64,000 nt of DNA from Xanthoparmelia taractica. Taxonomy: Eukaryota; Ascomycota; Lecanoromycetes; Lecanorales; Parmeliaceae. The position numbers and the translations under genes are program-made. A model generated the notes under the pieces. That model worked only from the letters and a program-made list of their open reading frames with translations, was not told the origin of the DNA and did no database searches. Numbering within the stretch: the first letter of the stretch is position 1; each line of letters starts with the position of its first letter. Shown piece after piece: positions 47,431 to 60,209 of this stretch. Location of the stretch: assembly GCA_033085395.1 (NCBI GenBank), contig MU853195.1, positions 1 to 64,000 on the forward strand, in the 5' to 3' direction.

Positions 47431-48484
47431 CGGCTCTGTTGAGGGAATAATGCTCTGAGGGAATTGATATGTGAATGTCCAAGTAGCTTAGAGGCCTGAG
47501 CCTTCTGAGGCAGCTACCTAATTATCGCCGTGGTGGCTGCTGTTGGATGGAGGATGCCGCTACTTCAGTAGATAATTGGTTCCTAATATAGTACTTCGTA
47601 GGCGTAGGTATAACGTCTTTTGGATCGACAGGCAGCGTCGTTGGAAAATGCAAGTAACAAGCTAGTGGACCGAATCGCTCCCTTGCCGTAAGCGACTGAT
47701 GGTGGATGCGACTGACAGCGCTTGGTTGTGATGAGAGGACGGGATTACCAGAATTCCAGTGAAATGTCAGTCCTTGGTCAGTCAGAGAGTGGTGGGAAGA
47801 AGAAGACGCGTGAATTGATGATTGGGGGAAGGTTGTGAGGTAGATATTAACTTGACAACGCGGCCTTGCTGCAGAGTATGACCGAGGAGGATGGAGGGGC
47901 AAGCTCGGGGGGGGGGAGAATTAAGGACAAATTCGATCAGGTAAAGCCATGACTGAATAAATCTGGAGCATTAAGACTGAATTGAAGAGTAGGCAGTCAG
48001 ATAGGAGATGGTTCTTTTTTCTCTTTTTGATTGAATTAAATAAATGCTTTTTTTTTTTTGAGCACAGTAGAAGTACTTGTTGTTTCTACTTTGACTTGGA
48101 CTACTGCATGCTCTGCGGTAGACTTTAGCAGTTATGGTTCAGTAGTCACTTGGGTTGGCAGGGCAGGTTTCGCCAAATTTTAAAGCAGCCTCACTTGTCG
48201 CGATTCGCGAATCTCTTGACCCTGCCACACTTCAAACAAACTTCACACGCCTGCCTCAAGGCTTGGCGTTTGCTGATTACTAATCTCTTCTTACGAATAA
48301 GCTTATAGTCTCCCGGCTATAGCTCCTTGGCATCCTGGCTCTAGTAAGGTAAGTACTAAGTAGCACACAAGCCACTTTTTGATATTCATCCCCCAATCTC
48401 TGAGACCTGAACTTGGGCTCTAATACATTTGGGCTTCAATACTTCTACTTGGTACAGCCTCGAGCATGCCTCACATTGATTACC
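47431..48484. other. Divergent promoter region of kin1 and the G-patch gene
   Basis: 1.05 kb with short homopolymers (a G run near 47910, a T run near 48048-48059). No gene is supported. Confidence 0.5.
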
Positions 48485-50804
48485 ATGGCCTCCAAGCGAT
48501 CGCGTGCGACCTTCGAAGCAGACCTTACTACTCAACAGTCGCCGTACGTCATCTACGGTACTCCACTGCCACCTCTAGATCCAGACACTCGTGATGACGC
48601 TTCCTACGTCCCGCTATGGAAGCAACAAGTAACAGACGAGCAAGGAAGAAAACGACTACATGGTGCCTTTACCGGTGGCTTCAGTGCTGGGTAAGCCCCA
48701 AGTAGGCGAAAGCAGTTGGCAAAATTGTCCTTAACGCCGGACATTTAGGTACTTCAATACCGTTGGGTCCAAGGAAGGATGGACTCCTTCAAATTTCGTC
48801 TCCTCCCGGACGAACCGGAAGAAAGATGTTCCTCCGGCTCAGCAAAGACCGGAAGACTTTATGGACGAGGAAGACTTGGCCGAGGCAGAAGAGGCCCGGA
48901 ATTTGCAGACCGCGGATGCGTTCGCAGGTCTTGGAACTGCCTCGGAAAAACGATCGCAAGATGACAATTTCATGGACATCTTGAAGACAAGTGGGGAGAC
49001 GATGGGAGCCAAATTGTTGAAAAAAATGGGCTGGCGCGAGGGCCAGGGTGTAGGACCAAAGATCAGGAGAAAAGCAAGGCTGGATGAGGACCGGGATCCG
49101 GGTGGTGGATCAGATCAGCAAACACATCTTTTTGCACCGGAGAATGCGAGCATGATATCCTTCATAAGAAAGAGTGACCGCAAAGGCTTAGGCTTTGAGG
49201 GAGAGGAAAGGCTTTCAGAGAGCAGGAATGGAGCTGGAACTACCAAATCTGCAGACCCGGCCAGTGACATTGAAGAAGAAGTTACAGCGTGTGGGACTCT
49301 CGAGAATGGTAATAGAATCAAAAAGAAGAAGACAGAACGCAAAGGCGGGTTTGGAATGGGCGTTCTCAACGACACTGGCTCCGACGACGAAGATCCTTAT
49401 CAAATGGGCCCTTCGATATCCTACAATCGCACCATTGGAGGCGACAAGAAGAAGAAGAAGAAGAAGAAGAAGGTCGAGGCCAGCAGGTCTTCAGCCAACC
49501 CACTGCTTAACAGCAAGCCCGTCTTCATCTCCAAGAAATCTGGTGCGGGTTTCCGAAGATGCAGCGATGGCCGTCTACCTTTAGAGGGCTTCGTTCTGTC
49601 CAGTAATATAGACCCACTGTCGTCAATCCTCTCACAGGATGGCAAATATCCTCCTCCCAAGATACCCCCGGGCTGGAAGTCTTCCAAAACCTCCTCCAAC
49701 CCCAACGCATCGGCCTCAACCCAGTCAACCTATCAGTCTCCAGCCGCGATCGCCGCCGCCTCCAAACTCTCCCCCAAATCTCGCGCTGCCCTTCTAGGCG
49801 AAACCCTTCTCCCGGGCAAATCGGTATTCGACTACCTGAACCCCAACGCCCGTGCCCGCATCGCCTCCGCAACCAACAACCCCAACCTCCCACCTGCTCT
49901 AGGTGAAGCAGACGCCCACCTCTCCACATCCCACCCGAGGACCCTCTCCTCGCTCATTCCACCCTTGGCCAAAGAAACCGCCTTTGCGGCCCTCAGCCGA
50001 GGAACAGCAGGCTGGATGCCCTACGCCGAAGACCCCTCCAAGCGCTCCCGCTACCGTCTCTTCCTCGAAATCCGCGCCTGCCTCCGCTCAGACGGGACCC
50101 TCCCCGACCGAGCCCCGGACGCCAGCAACGACGACTGGGCCGCCGAAATGAACGAATTCGCGCACGCGGCGCAAATCTTCAAACCGGTCACCGGCATGAT
50201 GGCTTCGCGCTTCACGTCCTCTTCCTCGGTTCCCAAGCTCGCGTCCGATAATGTCGGCAGGTTCGAGGGCTCTGCGGACGCCAGCGGCGATCAGCAATCG
50301 CTGCTCACACAGCCGGCCGCCGCTGCCGCCAAAACCAAGACGCCGGCCGAAGAGGCTGCCGCGGTGGGCATGTACGGCCCCCTGACGCGCGCGGTCGAGA
50401 ATTTCTACCCAACGCGCTTGCTGTGCAAACGCTTCAACGTCAAGCCTCCCGCGCACGTGCAGGTGGATCCCGGCGATGTCGTTTCATCTGAGCAAGGAGG
50501 AACCGGGGTACCGCCGCCGCCGCCGACGCATTCGGCCGCGCTGCCGGGGAAGAGGCTGGAGTTGGTTGGGAAGAGGGATATGGATGCGTTGAGGATGAGT
50601 GGTGGTGGGATGAGGGGTGTGGCGGTTAAGGTTCAGGATGAGGGTGGTGGTGGAGGAGGAGGAGGAGAGGAGACGGGAGGGGCACCGGGTCAGGGCGGGG
50701 AGGAAGTTGTGGTGGATCCGGAGAGGAACGAGGCGATTGAGAAGGAGAGGCCCGGCGAGGAGATTTTCAGGGCGATTTTTGGCAGCGATAGCGAAGACGA
50801 CTGA
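48485..50804 (+). CDS. GPATCH1-type G-patch domain protein
   Basis: Proposed exons are 48485-48690 and 48749-50804, giving 753 aa. The N-terminal block typical of this family is present (VPLWKQQVTDEQGRKRLHGA, then GGFSAGYFNTVGSKEGWTP), the intron falling inside it. The G-patch follows at about residues 155-190 with GAKLLKKMGWREGQGVGP. A run of nine Lys and acidic/basic patches suggest nuclear localisation. The C-terminal third holds RYRLFLEIRACLRSDG, GMMASRFTSSSS and YGPLTRAVENFYPTRLLCKR. Homologues associate with the catalytic spliceosome, probably stimulating a DEAH helicase through the G-patch. A Gly-rich stretch near the end is low complexity. Confidence 0.9.
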
Positions 50805-50932
50805 TGAGAAGCTCCCTCCTCGATAGTCTCACTTTTACCCACACGAATTGAATTCAAGATTTATTGATATGGCATGCCACTTTTTAACCCTGGGTATCTC
50901 GTGATAAATGACTCCAATTTCCCCACTAAATC

Positions 50933-52792
50933 TCATGCCCTTCTCCCCCTCGTCTTCTTCCCCGGCGCCACACCCTCATCCTCGTCATCATTATGGCCCT
51001 TCCTCAACCCTTCCTCCTCCAACCCCCACTCCTCCCTATCATACCAATCCTCCCCATCGCTCATCTCCCCCACGTGTCCCTCCGCCTTGCACCACTTAAA
51101 CACCGTCATCCGCTGCCGATCCGCCTTCAACAAGCCCTCGTACAATTTCTCGGCGCCGCGGCACACCTCCTCCTGTTTTTGCACGTAGAGGATGAGCAGG
51201 TGGCGCGTTTCTTCGGCTTCGGTGGGCGGGAGGCCAATGTCGCGGGAGGGGATGGCGGATGGCGGGATTATGAAGAGGGGGTGGATTGGTTGGGGGGGGG
51301 GGGAAGAGGGGGAGGCCGTGCGGGTTGTCGGGGCGGGGGAGGCGGCTGCTTGGGCTCGGGCGCGGGTTTGCATTCGGAGTGGGGTGGTCTTGGTTTCACC
51401 GTTGAGGTTGACGCCGTCCTCCACGTCTTCGTCTCGTGTGTCGTCTGTGGCCAGGGTGATGTCTCCGTTGGTGGGAGCGTCTGCTGCGGGAGGGACATGA
51501 TCGTCTGTGTGTGGGCTAGCCGGTTTTCTAGTGTTGTCATTGCTGCCGTTGTGCCTTGGATCTTGGCCAGATACCTTGTCTGTGTCCAGCGTGTCTTCTG
51601 ATTCAGTTGGACCTATGATTGAGGCTTCAGGACCAACTATGTCCACAATCTCGTCCTCAAGACTCCTTTCCAACTCTTCGGAGTCCTCTGGCTTGGCTCC
51701 TTGGCCGTCAGACCCTCTACCATCCGCATCTGTCATCTCAAGGTCTGGTAGGACGTTGGTCTTCGCGGTCTCGTCTTCTTGTATCTCAGTCGGTGGGCTG
51801 GGAGGTAGGACGCCATCGGCGGCTGCTTCCATTGCGCCCATGCTGTCTTCCTCAGTGGTATCTTCGTGCAATCCATTGACATTGGCGAGCTCTGTTTCTG
51901 GCTTTGCTCCATTTCGAGTTCCGAATAGCCGCTCGCCATTCACAATGCCGTTGACCATTCTCCCTTGGGCATCGGATCTTCTTGGAGCCTGGGGGATCCC
52001 ACTGGACGGGGTACGATTGTATAGGTGCTCTGTGTTGAATAGTGCTTCATCGCTTTTCGAGCAGAGTGAACCGCAAGGTATCCAAGTATCGTCTCCTCGC
52101 AACTTCTTCAACAGTTGCTTGGCATTGTTTAAAGTCTTCCTCTCTCTTTGCACCATTTCACAAGCATGTTGTGCCACGTCTGTCAATGTTGAGGAACGGT
52201 ATGGGACTGAAAGGGAGGGATGGTCCGGCAGGCTTGCAGGTGACGTTAGAGGTAAGAGGAGATCTATTGATTGCCGCGATTAGTCAATAGACTCGTTCAG
52301 CCATAACCCATACCCCCTTACTTTCGAGCTGGATCCCAGCATATGGGTTTTCCTCTGCAGCTTGTGCATCAGCTTCCTCATCTTCGTCGTCATCCTCAAG
52401 CTCTTCTCCATTTGCGTCGTAGCGCTTGGGGTTTCGGCGAAGTATATTTCTACGGTAACCAGCATGCTCGATCATCTGGCAGAATATGTCAGACTCGTGT
52501 TCAAGAAAGCTGACATCATAGATTGGAGCCCACCCGTTTGTAGGCCTTGGCCCCAGTAATCCTGCCTGATTGTGCATCTTGCATATGATGCGCCTTGCGT
52601 TTGAGTTTGTTTCCACGATTGGTAGGTTGGAGGTATGGATCGTCCGAGTCGGAGGCTGCAGAGGACAATGTCAGCGTAATCTTAGATGAAACAGCCCTCG
52701 GCATAGTATTTACAGTCTTGATATCGAGCAATGGCTAGCTGCATGCCGAGTATTGTGTCTTTTGTCTCTTGAGTCACCCTAGTTTGCGCCAT
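50933..52792 (-). CDS. RXT2: Rxt2, subunit of the Rpd3L histone deacetylase complex
   Basis: Proposed exons, 5' to 3', are 52792-52714, 52655-52534, 52475-52322 and 52263-50933, giving 561 aa. The conserved N-terminal region is rebuilt only by splicing: SSDSDDPYLQPTNRGNKLKR, GAKAYKR joined to MIEHAGYRRNILRRNPKRYD, then ENPYAGIQLE joined to NLLLPLTSPASLPDHP and STLTDVAQHACEMVQRER. The rest is acidic and low complexity up to a helical C-terminal end. Rxt2 is a component of the large Sin3/Rpd3 corepressor. All three introns are exactly 58 nt by this model. A 12-base G run (C on the coding strand) at 51292-51303 encodes consecutive Pro. It is convergent with the G-patch gene, 128 bp apart. Confidence 0.9.
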
Positions 52793-55460
52793 TGCGGACG
52801 GCATCGGCAGAAGCCTCCAGGATTTGGAGGGTTTGGTACAGTGCGCGTACTTCGACCGAGAGGAGCTGGGCAAGTGCCAGGGCGCTCAAAGATGCAGAAA
52901 GATGCTAGATCTGGTATGGGAGAAGGGTGAGCATTGAAAATTGCGAGCGCGCGTGCTATGCAAGATCGATTCTAGTTTTGGCAGTGAAAAGTCAGGCCGA
53001 GTAAGTAGAAGATAAGTATAGTGAGTAGTAATTCCTAGAAGTGAGCGTGAGTGTCCTTGAGCCGTGAGGTTGACAAGTGCGAGAGACGAGAAAGTAGAAA
53101 GCAGAACCATGAATAGTAGTATCGACATTGGGGTGAATAGAATGGCTTGAATCGTGCAGTGACTACGGGCGCCATTTCAAGCCAATTCGCATTCATGAGA
53201 TGCCAAGATATGGTTCGTCATTTTCGCGGAATGTTCCGAGATACTGTTTTGATTTCCAAGAATATCGAAGAGTAAAAGAATTGAGATAAGGTACAGAGAA
53301 TATTTATTTTTGACTTCTTTAGCATCCCATGCCAACCTCATATCAGAATATCTATCTACCAAGTAGTGACACGAATGGATGCTCACCATCATCATGACAT
53401 TTATTCCCACTGGATGAGGGACGAGTAGAGCTCCTACGTTGAACGTACTCATACATCGATCCTATTCACCTCGATTCACCCTCACATCTCTCGATGACTC
53501 CACTCCACGTTCGCCTACTTACCTTTCATTCGACTCATGGCCCCACAGTAGCAGGCCTACAAAGCAAACGCTCTTCGACTGGCTTGCTTGAAGATTTGGA
53601 ATTCATGCGCCTCGTTTCCACACTTGACATTGTCCCCCCCCCCCGGTCATGAATTGCTAGCAGTATAGAGCATGTGCGGAGAAAACGGTCATTGCGAGCG
53701 TATGATGCGCAGAGATGAGTTATTGACTTGGGGAACCACGGTACTGGGATATGCACTACACACATCTCCGAGTGAACTTGTACACACTACTCCTATTCTA
53801 CCCTTGCATCCTTTTTAACCACGAGATATGAAAGAGAGAAGGGGAAAAACGGAGTTGGATGCGCCAAAGTGAAATCTAGTACCAACCTTCTTTCTTCATC
53901 CGACTGGACTTGCGTGGACATGTATCATGTGGACTTGTGCGCTGCTTTTGTGATACAACTTTACACAACTCGACGTTTGCGGCTTGGCGCCCACCATTGA
54001 CATTCCAGGTAAAAGGTCCGACTGAGAACGTTACACAACAGAGTGACCGCGAGCGTCAAATATACTTCCCTGCTGCCCCGACGCGCAAGTCATGGAGAGA
54101 TGATCGTCAACTATTCTTCGAATCATGTCAAAGTCAAAGTGTCAGTTCAGCAATTGAACAGACGACGTCCGACTAGCATTGTGCTATCAATGATCGTTTG
54201 GCCAGAAGCTGCCACCCTCCGTCCTGACCCCTGTCCCTGTCGCTTCTTTGCATTAGTACCACAATTTCCCCGCGATTGCTAAGATGAGGGCGGCTTGTTG
54301 AGCGTATCGGAGAATTTTCCTGGGCGTCCTTCATCCTTTGGCAGGAAGACGAACTGCAGTCCGCATGAAGAAGCGAGGAATGTGCACGTTGTGGCGCCAT
54401 GCCCCATATGGTATTTACAAACTGCACGCATCAAAGTTGAAAATGAATCTACACCTGATCCTCCAGCTTTGAGAAGATGGTTGTAAAGGTGTCAGAGAAT
54501 GTTGGGTAATTCCATCTTCATACTGGGGGAGAATGCCATAGTCGTGGGTCCCAGCTTTGAGTCAACACACTCTTTAGCGCTACACTAGTAGAGCAGGGTT
54601 CCGTTCTGGATCATTTCCACCGCACTGGAGGGTGCCATGATAGCTATACACCTCATGCTTGCAAAAATTGGTTGAATCCAATCATGCCTTCTGTCCCGAT
54701 ATCAGCTTCAAAAACATTCCACCTGCCCTTCGATTGGCCTGAGAAGACCAGTTCGCACGGTTGACAGATCCGGCAAAGAGGCTCTGGGTTGGAAGCACGC
54801 TGTACTCCTTCCGGCGGAAACCGTCCCACATCCTTATAGATACGGTTTGCCTATGGACAAAGGAACTTTTTCCTGCCGTCAACTTCCCCTTCCTGTAGGC
54901 GGCGCTGGCAATCAGGATCGACGGTATTGGACAAAGAGTATCTGGCGGGTACGGACTCTGGCCGCGTTAGGCTTGCATAACTTCTAGAAGCTCTGGTCAC
55001 GCCTGGAGCTGCAAGTCCCGCTTGCTGCATCCGGAGTTGATATGGTAAGACCCCAGTCCAGGTGTCCGCAACAGGTGTGTTCCACTCATAATCACCTCAT
55101 GATGAGGCTATCCCCTCGTCAATCCTCAGTTTCCTCCATGAGAAACAAATCTGACACATGACTGAGACCTCCAGCTTCACAATATCCCACACTTCAGTCA
55201 ACAACCTTCTGTCGGACGACGCAAGATAGGCAGTTGTGCTGAATTCAGGCATATCGAGCAGCCGATTTCGACAGCGGATCTAGAGACTACGCCAATCGAC
55301 AGACTTAACAATCAAGGCACTGAATAGGGGGTCACTTACAAGCAGCAGTCCCATTGAAAACACACCGCTCTTTCGCGACGCCATACCCAGAGCAGCAGAC
55401 TCCACCCTGCTCTCCGTCAGTCAGGCACATTCTCAGTATCGATCCGCCCCTACATTGGCC
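52793..55460. other. 2.7-kb divergent intergenic region upstream of the HMG-box gene
   Basis: Read on both strands, it shows no exon-like conserved sequence. It holds the rxt2 promoter at the left and presumably a long regulatory region or 5' leader of the HMG-box gene at the right. A short C tract lies near 53635-53644. Confidence 0.5.
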
Positions 55461-57178
55461 ATGTCTGTGGCGGCCATGGTAAGACAACCTCCGCTGACGC
55501 CTCCAAGTGCCGACGGCCGCCAGCTTCAGAATAGTTTTGGTCACTTGGTGCAGCACAATACCCGAAGCGAGCACCAGGCCAACACATATGCCTTGGACAA
55601 TAGCGCATACATACCTTCTGGAGCCACGTCGTTCGAAAACACTCCAGAGCCAGAGATTGGCCAGTTGTATATGGACCAGTACGGCAATAGGAGCTTTCGC
55701 CTCTATGGAGAACATAATAACCTGGCCGTGGATATGGGTTTCGTATGTTGCACCGATAGGTTGGCAGGTCGTAAGACGATGGGGCCAACAAGCTAATTGA
55801 GATCAGGATGCATATGGACAGCAGGCCTTTGTACCTCAGCAGCATGGAATGTACCACCCTTATGCTCTCCAACAGCAGCACGTAAGTCCAAACAAAGCCT
55901 TTCCGGCCTCAGCTGAAGACTGAACGGCTCACACAGCAATACCCTAATCCTATGATCCATGGTAGAGCCCCTCCTACACCAGAAATATCAGACCAAAGCC
56001 CGCCACAAATACGATCAACGAGGCAGAACCGGTTAGGCGCCGTTCCTCGTGGTCCTTCAAACTCTCCCAGACCGCGAAGGGCAGCCCGAAAGAAGAACAC
56101 GGTGAAAGCAAAGACGCTTAGTGGTCCGCTCAGCGAGCTGACAAAGGATATGACAAACATTCAAATCAAAGACACAGAGGCCTGGGTGAACAGATCCGTG
56201 GAGGACAGAAGGGAAGAGGCAAAGAAAGACAACTTCGTGAAGCGTCCCTCGAACTCTTTCATCCTGTATAGGTCCGCATACGCAGACAGAGCCAGAGCAT
56301 GGGAGAAGTCACCCAATCACCAGAAGATATCTTCGCTTGCTGGCGAGAGCTGGGCGATGGAGCCTCCAGAGATCCGGAAACAATTTGATGCGTGGGCCAA
56401 GATCGAGAGAGACAACCACGCCAAAGCGTTCCCGGACTATAAGTTCCAGCCACAAACAGGCAAAGCCACAAACCGCAAGCGCAAAGGAAGAGCAGGCGAC
56501 TCAGAAGACGAGCTAAGCGACAACGAATCGGACTACGCATATGCACCAAATGGAGCAGGCCGGTCACTGTCTAAGAGATCAAGGGGGCCTTACCGTGAAA
56601 CCAGTTACCCGCCAAACGGGACATCCCTTGACGAGTACGATCCCAATGGCTTCGATTCCTCGGAGTTGTTCCATCCCTCCTCGTACCAGAGACATAATCC
56701 AGGGAAGACTCTGCCGACCGCCCTGAACCAGCAGGCTCTTCATAATCAATACTACCAGACGACAAGCCATCCAAACCAACGGATGGCCAATCTTGGTCAC
56801 GTGGAGGATGTCTTCGTTCATCAGATTGACGGTCCAGCCGGGTACATTCCGCCAGCACCGCCGGTGATAGGAATGCCAGGTGCAGGTGCATATCATCATG
56901 AGCTTCAGGGCGAGGAGAGCGGACAGCAGATGCTGAGCAGCAATTCACAGCTGGATCCAATGTTGGCAAGCTACGATCAAAACCATCCTCAATACTCGAG
57001 CAGCAGTGGTAACGAGCATGCCAACCACTTGCTGAGCGGGTTTGGAGGTATGCCGGCCGGAGAATACCAGACGCCAGCATATTCGCCCGTCCTGAACGAC
57101 TTCGAAAGCGAGCATGGGGACGCAGAACCGGAGATGGGGTCTGACGAGTGGTTTGCTCGACAGAGAGACCGGTGCTGA
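55461..57178 (+). CDS. HMG-box transcription factor (Ste11/MAT-HMG-like)
   Basis: Proposed exons are 55461-55742, 55807-55881 and 55937-57178, giving 532 aa. The strong donor gtatgt after DMGF and donor gtaagt after a Gln/His run join in phase. A single MATA-type HMG box lies at about residues 220-292: VKRPSNSFILYRSAYADRAR, then ISSLAGESW and AFPDYKFQP. A basic stretch (NRKRKGR) follows. The N-terminal region is Gln/Tyr-rich and the C-terminal half is Asn/Gln/Ser/Pro-rich with an acidic end, as in activators. Such factors control mating and sexual development in ascomycetes. The sequence does not allow naming of the exact orthologue. It is not the mating-type locus as judged by its neighbours. 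Confidence 0.85.
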
Positions 57179-58630
57179 AGTTGAGGTGCTGAAGATGTTT
57201 CTGGGCAAAGACGGTGTTCTTACTTCTTGGGCGGAGGGAGATACCCTGGAGTTCTTATTACATATAGAAGGCGTTGATACCGGTCTTACAAGTGTTTCTT
57301 TGCAAATAATGTCAATGCTCAGACAATTCCACCCCTGCTCCAATTATCATACCCCATTCGTGCCCCACGCAGCGAAGAATGCGGAGCATTAGGTACTTCT
57401 AAAAGCTTCCAGTGATGTTTCGTCACTCGGGGTTCCACGGTCTCTTCTGCTGAACTTGCCGCCCACATGGCACAGCCCCATCCGCACCACCCCCTAAGAG
57501 CACTTCCCAAGCATAATTCGAAGCTTCAGGAACTCCATGGACAGGTTTCCAAACGTGCGCGGGATGTTTAGTCAGGGGAAGCACTTTGCGCCTATCGGAG
57601 GATAGCAGGATCTTGTGAGCGGGTACCAACAGGTCAATCAAGTGGGACCACGGGACGTGGAGCAAGCATGACCAAGACAATAGCTTTAATACTGCGGGCT
57701 TCCGATAGCAAGCTTCCGCGATCTTTCTCGACGGTAGAATATTTTAGCGGTCTTACTAAGCAGAAGGCGCGATGTCTTGGCACCTGAAGACCAAGAACAT
57801 CTCAAGTACCTAGACTGGCTTTCTCATACACATATATGATGCCGGTAGTTTGAGGTTTCTTCCTCCACAGAATGATTTTCACATCTCAACAAACCATCTG
57901 TTTCCTTCCAGCTATACGGGCTGCATCAATCTCATATGACAAGACTCGCCTCAAGGTCATCCCGCGCATGTCATCGTCTGGCGACTTGCGAAAACCTTCT
58001 CCACTGCAGACGCGAGAAGGTTGTTCTTCCCTTGACGCTACCTCTCTTTCTATTTCGGGTTCACGGTTATCTAACCAGACTTGAGCTGGTGGAAGAAGCT
58101 GTTGAGCGGCATGACGAGAACAAGAAAAGCTTCAAGGCTGCGGCAGTGGATATAACGCATAGCCTCCTCTAGACTTAGTACTCAACCGTCCCGTCTTCAC
58201 ATGAAGTCTGACTCGTCTATTTGGTTTAGCAGCAATGATTCTCACGGATCGCTTATCAGTCAACAAGTGGGATGTTACTGCGAGGCTTGGAGAATTGATT
58301 CACAATGCATGCGGTTTCTTTACCTGGAATCAAAGTTGATTGGTTCCACTGGCTATAATGTCACCAAGAGCCGTGTTTCTTATACGGGTTTCGGATTACC
58401 TTGGGTGTGTCTGGCATTGTTTTCCACGCACATATCTTTGTGTTCTAGTCTGGCTTCGCGCTCTGGACGGCATATGGTTCAGTATGTGAGTAATATAAGT
58501 GTAACCTGTACTTCGTACGATTGTATCTTATCAATGCTTTCCTCAACAGACAAGAATTTCTAGTTTTCCCTTGGTACTTCGAGCTGACTTTTCAAGCGTT
58601 CAACAACAACGCTAGCTTCCTCGCAGCATT
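57179..58630. other. Intergenic region, 1.45 kb
   Basis: Several short frames occur on both strands but none has coding character or splice partners that I could support. Confidence 0.45.
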
Positions 58631-59617
58631 ATGCTGCTCATCGGCATCACTCTTTTTTTGACAACCATTTTTGCGGCCCTCGGCTCTGGAGAACATGACG
58701 AGCAGCTCGCTATCGCTGATGTCTCCTTTCTCTCCAGTACACCACTTTCGGTCCAGCTTTCTGACGAATACATTACTTTCCCCTTTCCAGAAGACGAACT
58801 ATCCGAGCAAGAATCGCAAACTCTGTTAGAAAGGGACATTACGTTCGGATCGTACTCCCACAGATACAATCAAAACTACCTCCGCCAATGGATCTTCGGC
58901 AATGCGACAAACAGCTTCAACATCAGTATGTCGACCTGCATTAAGCGAAATGACGTGGCCGGTGTCTACCAATTCATGAATGGTAGCAGCAGTACTGTCG
59001 CCACTGCTGGAGACATCTATACGGATCTCGGATATGGGGCTGCTCTTGTCAAACCGGAGAAAATGATAGCCCACGCTTTAGTCAATGCGCAAGCAGCGTA
59101 CGATGACATTTCGAGTTTCTTGCTGGATTCCATACTCTGTACTAGCGGCAATTCACTCGTGCCAAATGAACTACGCCGCCAGCTTCTCTTCACTTCAGAA
59201 GGACGGGTAATGACATTGCTACTGCAAGGCACAGGTGGACTGCTCGCCTACTTCGTGTGGAACGGCATCGGTCTACGTTTTGACAGCCCAGGGGTGAAAA
59301 TGTTTTTTGGCGGCATCGCGACATTGAATCTAATAATCGTCGTCGGCCTAGTCGAAATTCTTAGGCAGGAGAATATAGTAGGACGCTGGGAGGCGGCCTT
59401 TATGGGAACTGTTTTTGTGGCGAAGGTCAGAAGCCTAATTCAGCACGCAAGGCGGAGCGGGCGGGCCAATCAAGCTGCTGGACCTTGCTTGCCGACAACT
59501 CAAATAGCGGCAGCTGTTGCTCAAGCTGGTTCTGGTTCCGCGCCGGATCAGGATTTGGGGGTTGTGGCTTCTACGGATGTTGCAGAAATTCAGGCTCAGT
59601 GTGAGAATACAAACTGA
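58631..59617 (+). CDS. Predicted signal-peptide membrane protein of unknown function (328 aa)
   Basis: A single exon. The N-terminus (1-20) is a clear signal peptide ending ALGSG. The mature N-terminal 170 residues are soluble in character, with potential N-glycosylation sites (NAT 91, NIS 97, NGS 117) and a RWIFGN-like aromatic region. Two hydrophobic segments at about 193-211 and 223-244 probably span the membrane. The tail is Ala/Gly-rich and ends in QCENTN. I recognise no family. A gene of this shape in fungi could be a cell-surface or endomembrane protein. Support is the intact 987-nt frame and the coherent topology. Confidence 0.6.
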   Translation: MLLIGITLFLTTIFAALGSGEHDEQLAIADVSFLSSTPLSVQLSDEYITFPFPEDELSEQESQTLLERDITFGSYSHRYNQNYLRQWIFGNATNSFNISMSTCIKRNDVAGVYQFMNGSSSTVATAGDIYTDLGYGAALVKPEKMIAHALVNAQAAYDDISSFLLDSILCTSGNSLVPNELRRQLLFTSEGRVMTLLLQGTGGLLAYFVWNGIGLRFDSPGVKMFFGGIATLNLIIVVGLVEILRQENIVGRWEAAFMGTVFVAKVRSLIQHARRSGRANQAAGPCLPTTQIAAAVAQAGSGSAPDQDLGVVASTDVAEIQAQCENTN

Positions 59618-60209
59618 AGGGAGAAGCAGCCTGAGTACGTGGCTGAGGGGTCTTCCATCTGGCCAACCTACAACATCGTGCGAATTTCACAGAAACATTC
59701 AATTCCTACGTCATACATTATCCACGCTCGCGCCCTCCTTGAGGCTTGCTTAACATTTTGCTGTGAACAGGCCAATCTGATATTTCATTTTCTCCCTAAG
59801 TTAAATCTTGCCAACACATTTCTTAGCACTAAATGGGTCCGTCCCCAATCGTGGTTTTAAATACGCAGCGAGCCAATTGTAACTTGGTCGCATACCTCGT
59901 CGCTACTCGCCAGTCGCCACTCTCAATTATATCCCTTCTCTGAAGCGACGATTCTAGGGAAAAAAACGTCCCGCAAGCGATATCCGATGTTACCTATACC
60001 CGCCAGCTTCATGTATCCGTGCGTGACTTGGTAAATACAGCGTGCGACCAAGCTTTTCCGTTTTCTCTTCAGGCAAACATCAACGTTATTGTTCGTACTT
60101 AGATGTCGATGACCACCAAAGACGGTCACTCCTAAAATCACAAAATCCGGCTTTTGCCGTGTCAATAACCGGCTGCAGAGCAGCATATTTGAACCCACTC
60201 ATCCAAACC
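59618..60209. other. Intergenic region between the two secretory-type genes
   Basis: 592 bp, with a CT-rich leader and promoter for the next gene. No other feature is seen. Confidence 0.45.

Noticed and set aside
55332..55881. Overlapping antisense frames opposite the HMG-box first exons
   Set aside because: They are shadows of spliced plus-strand coding sequence, without domains.
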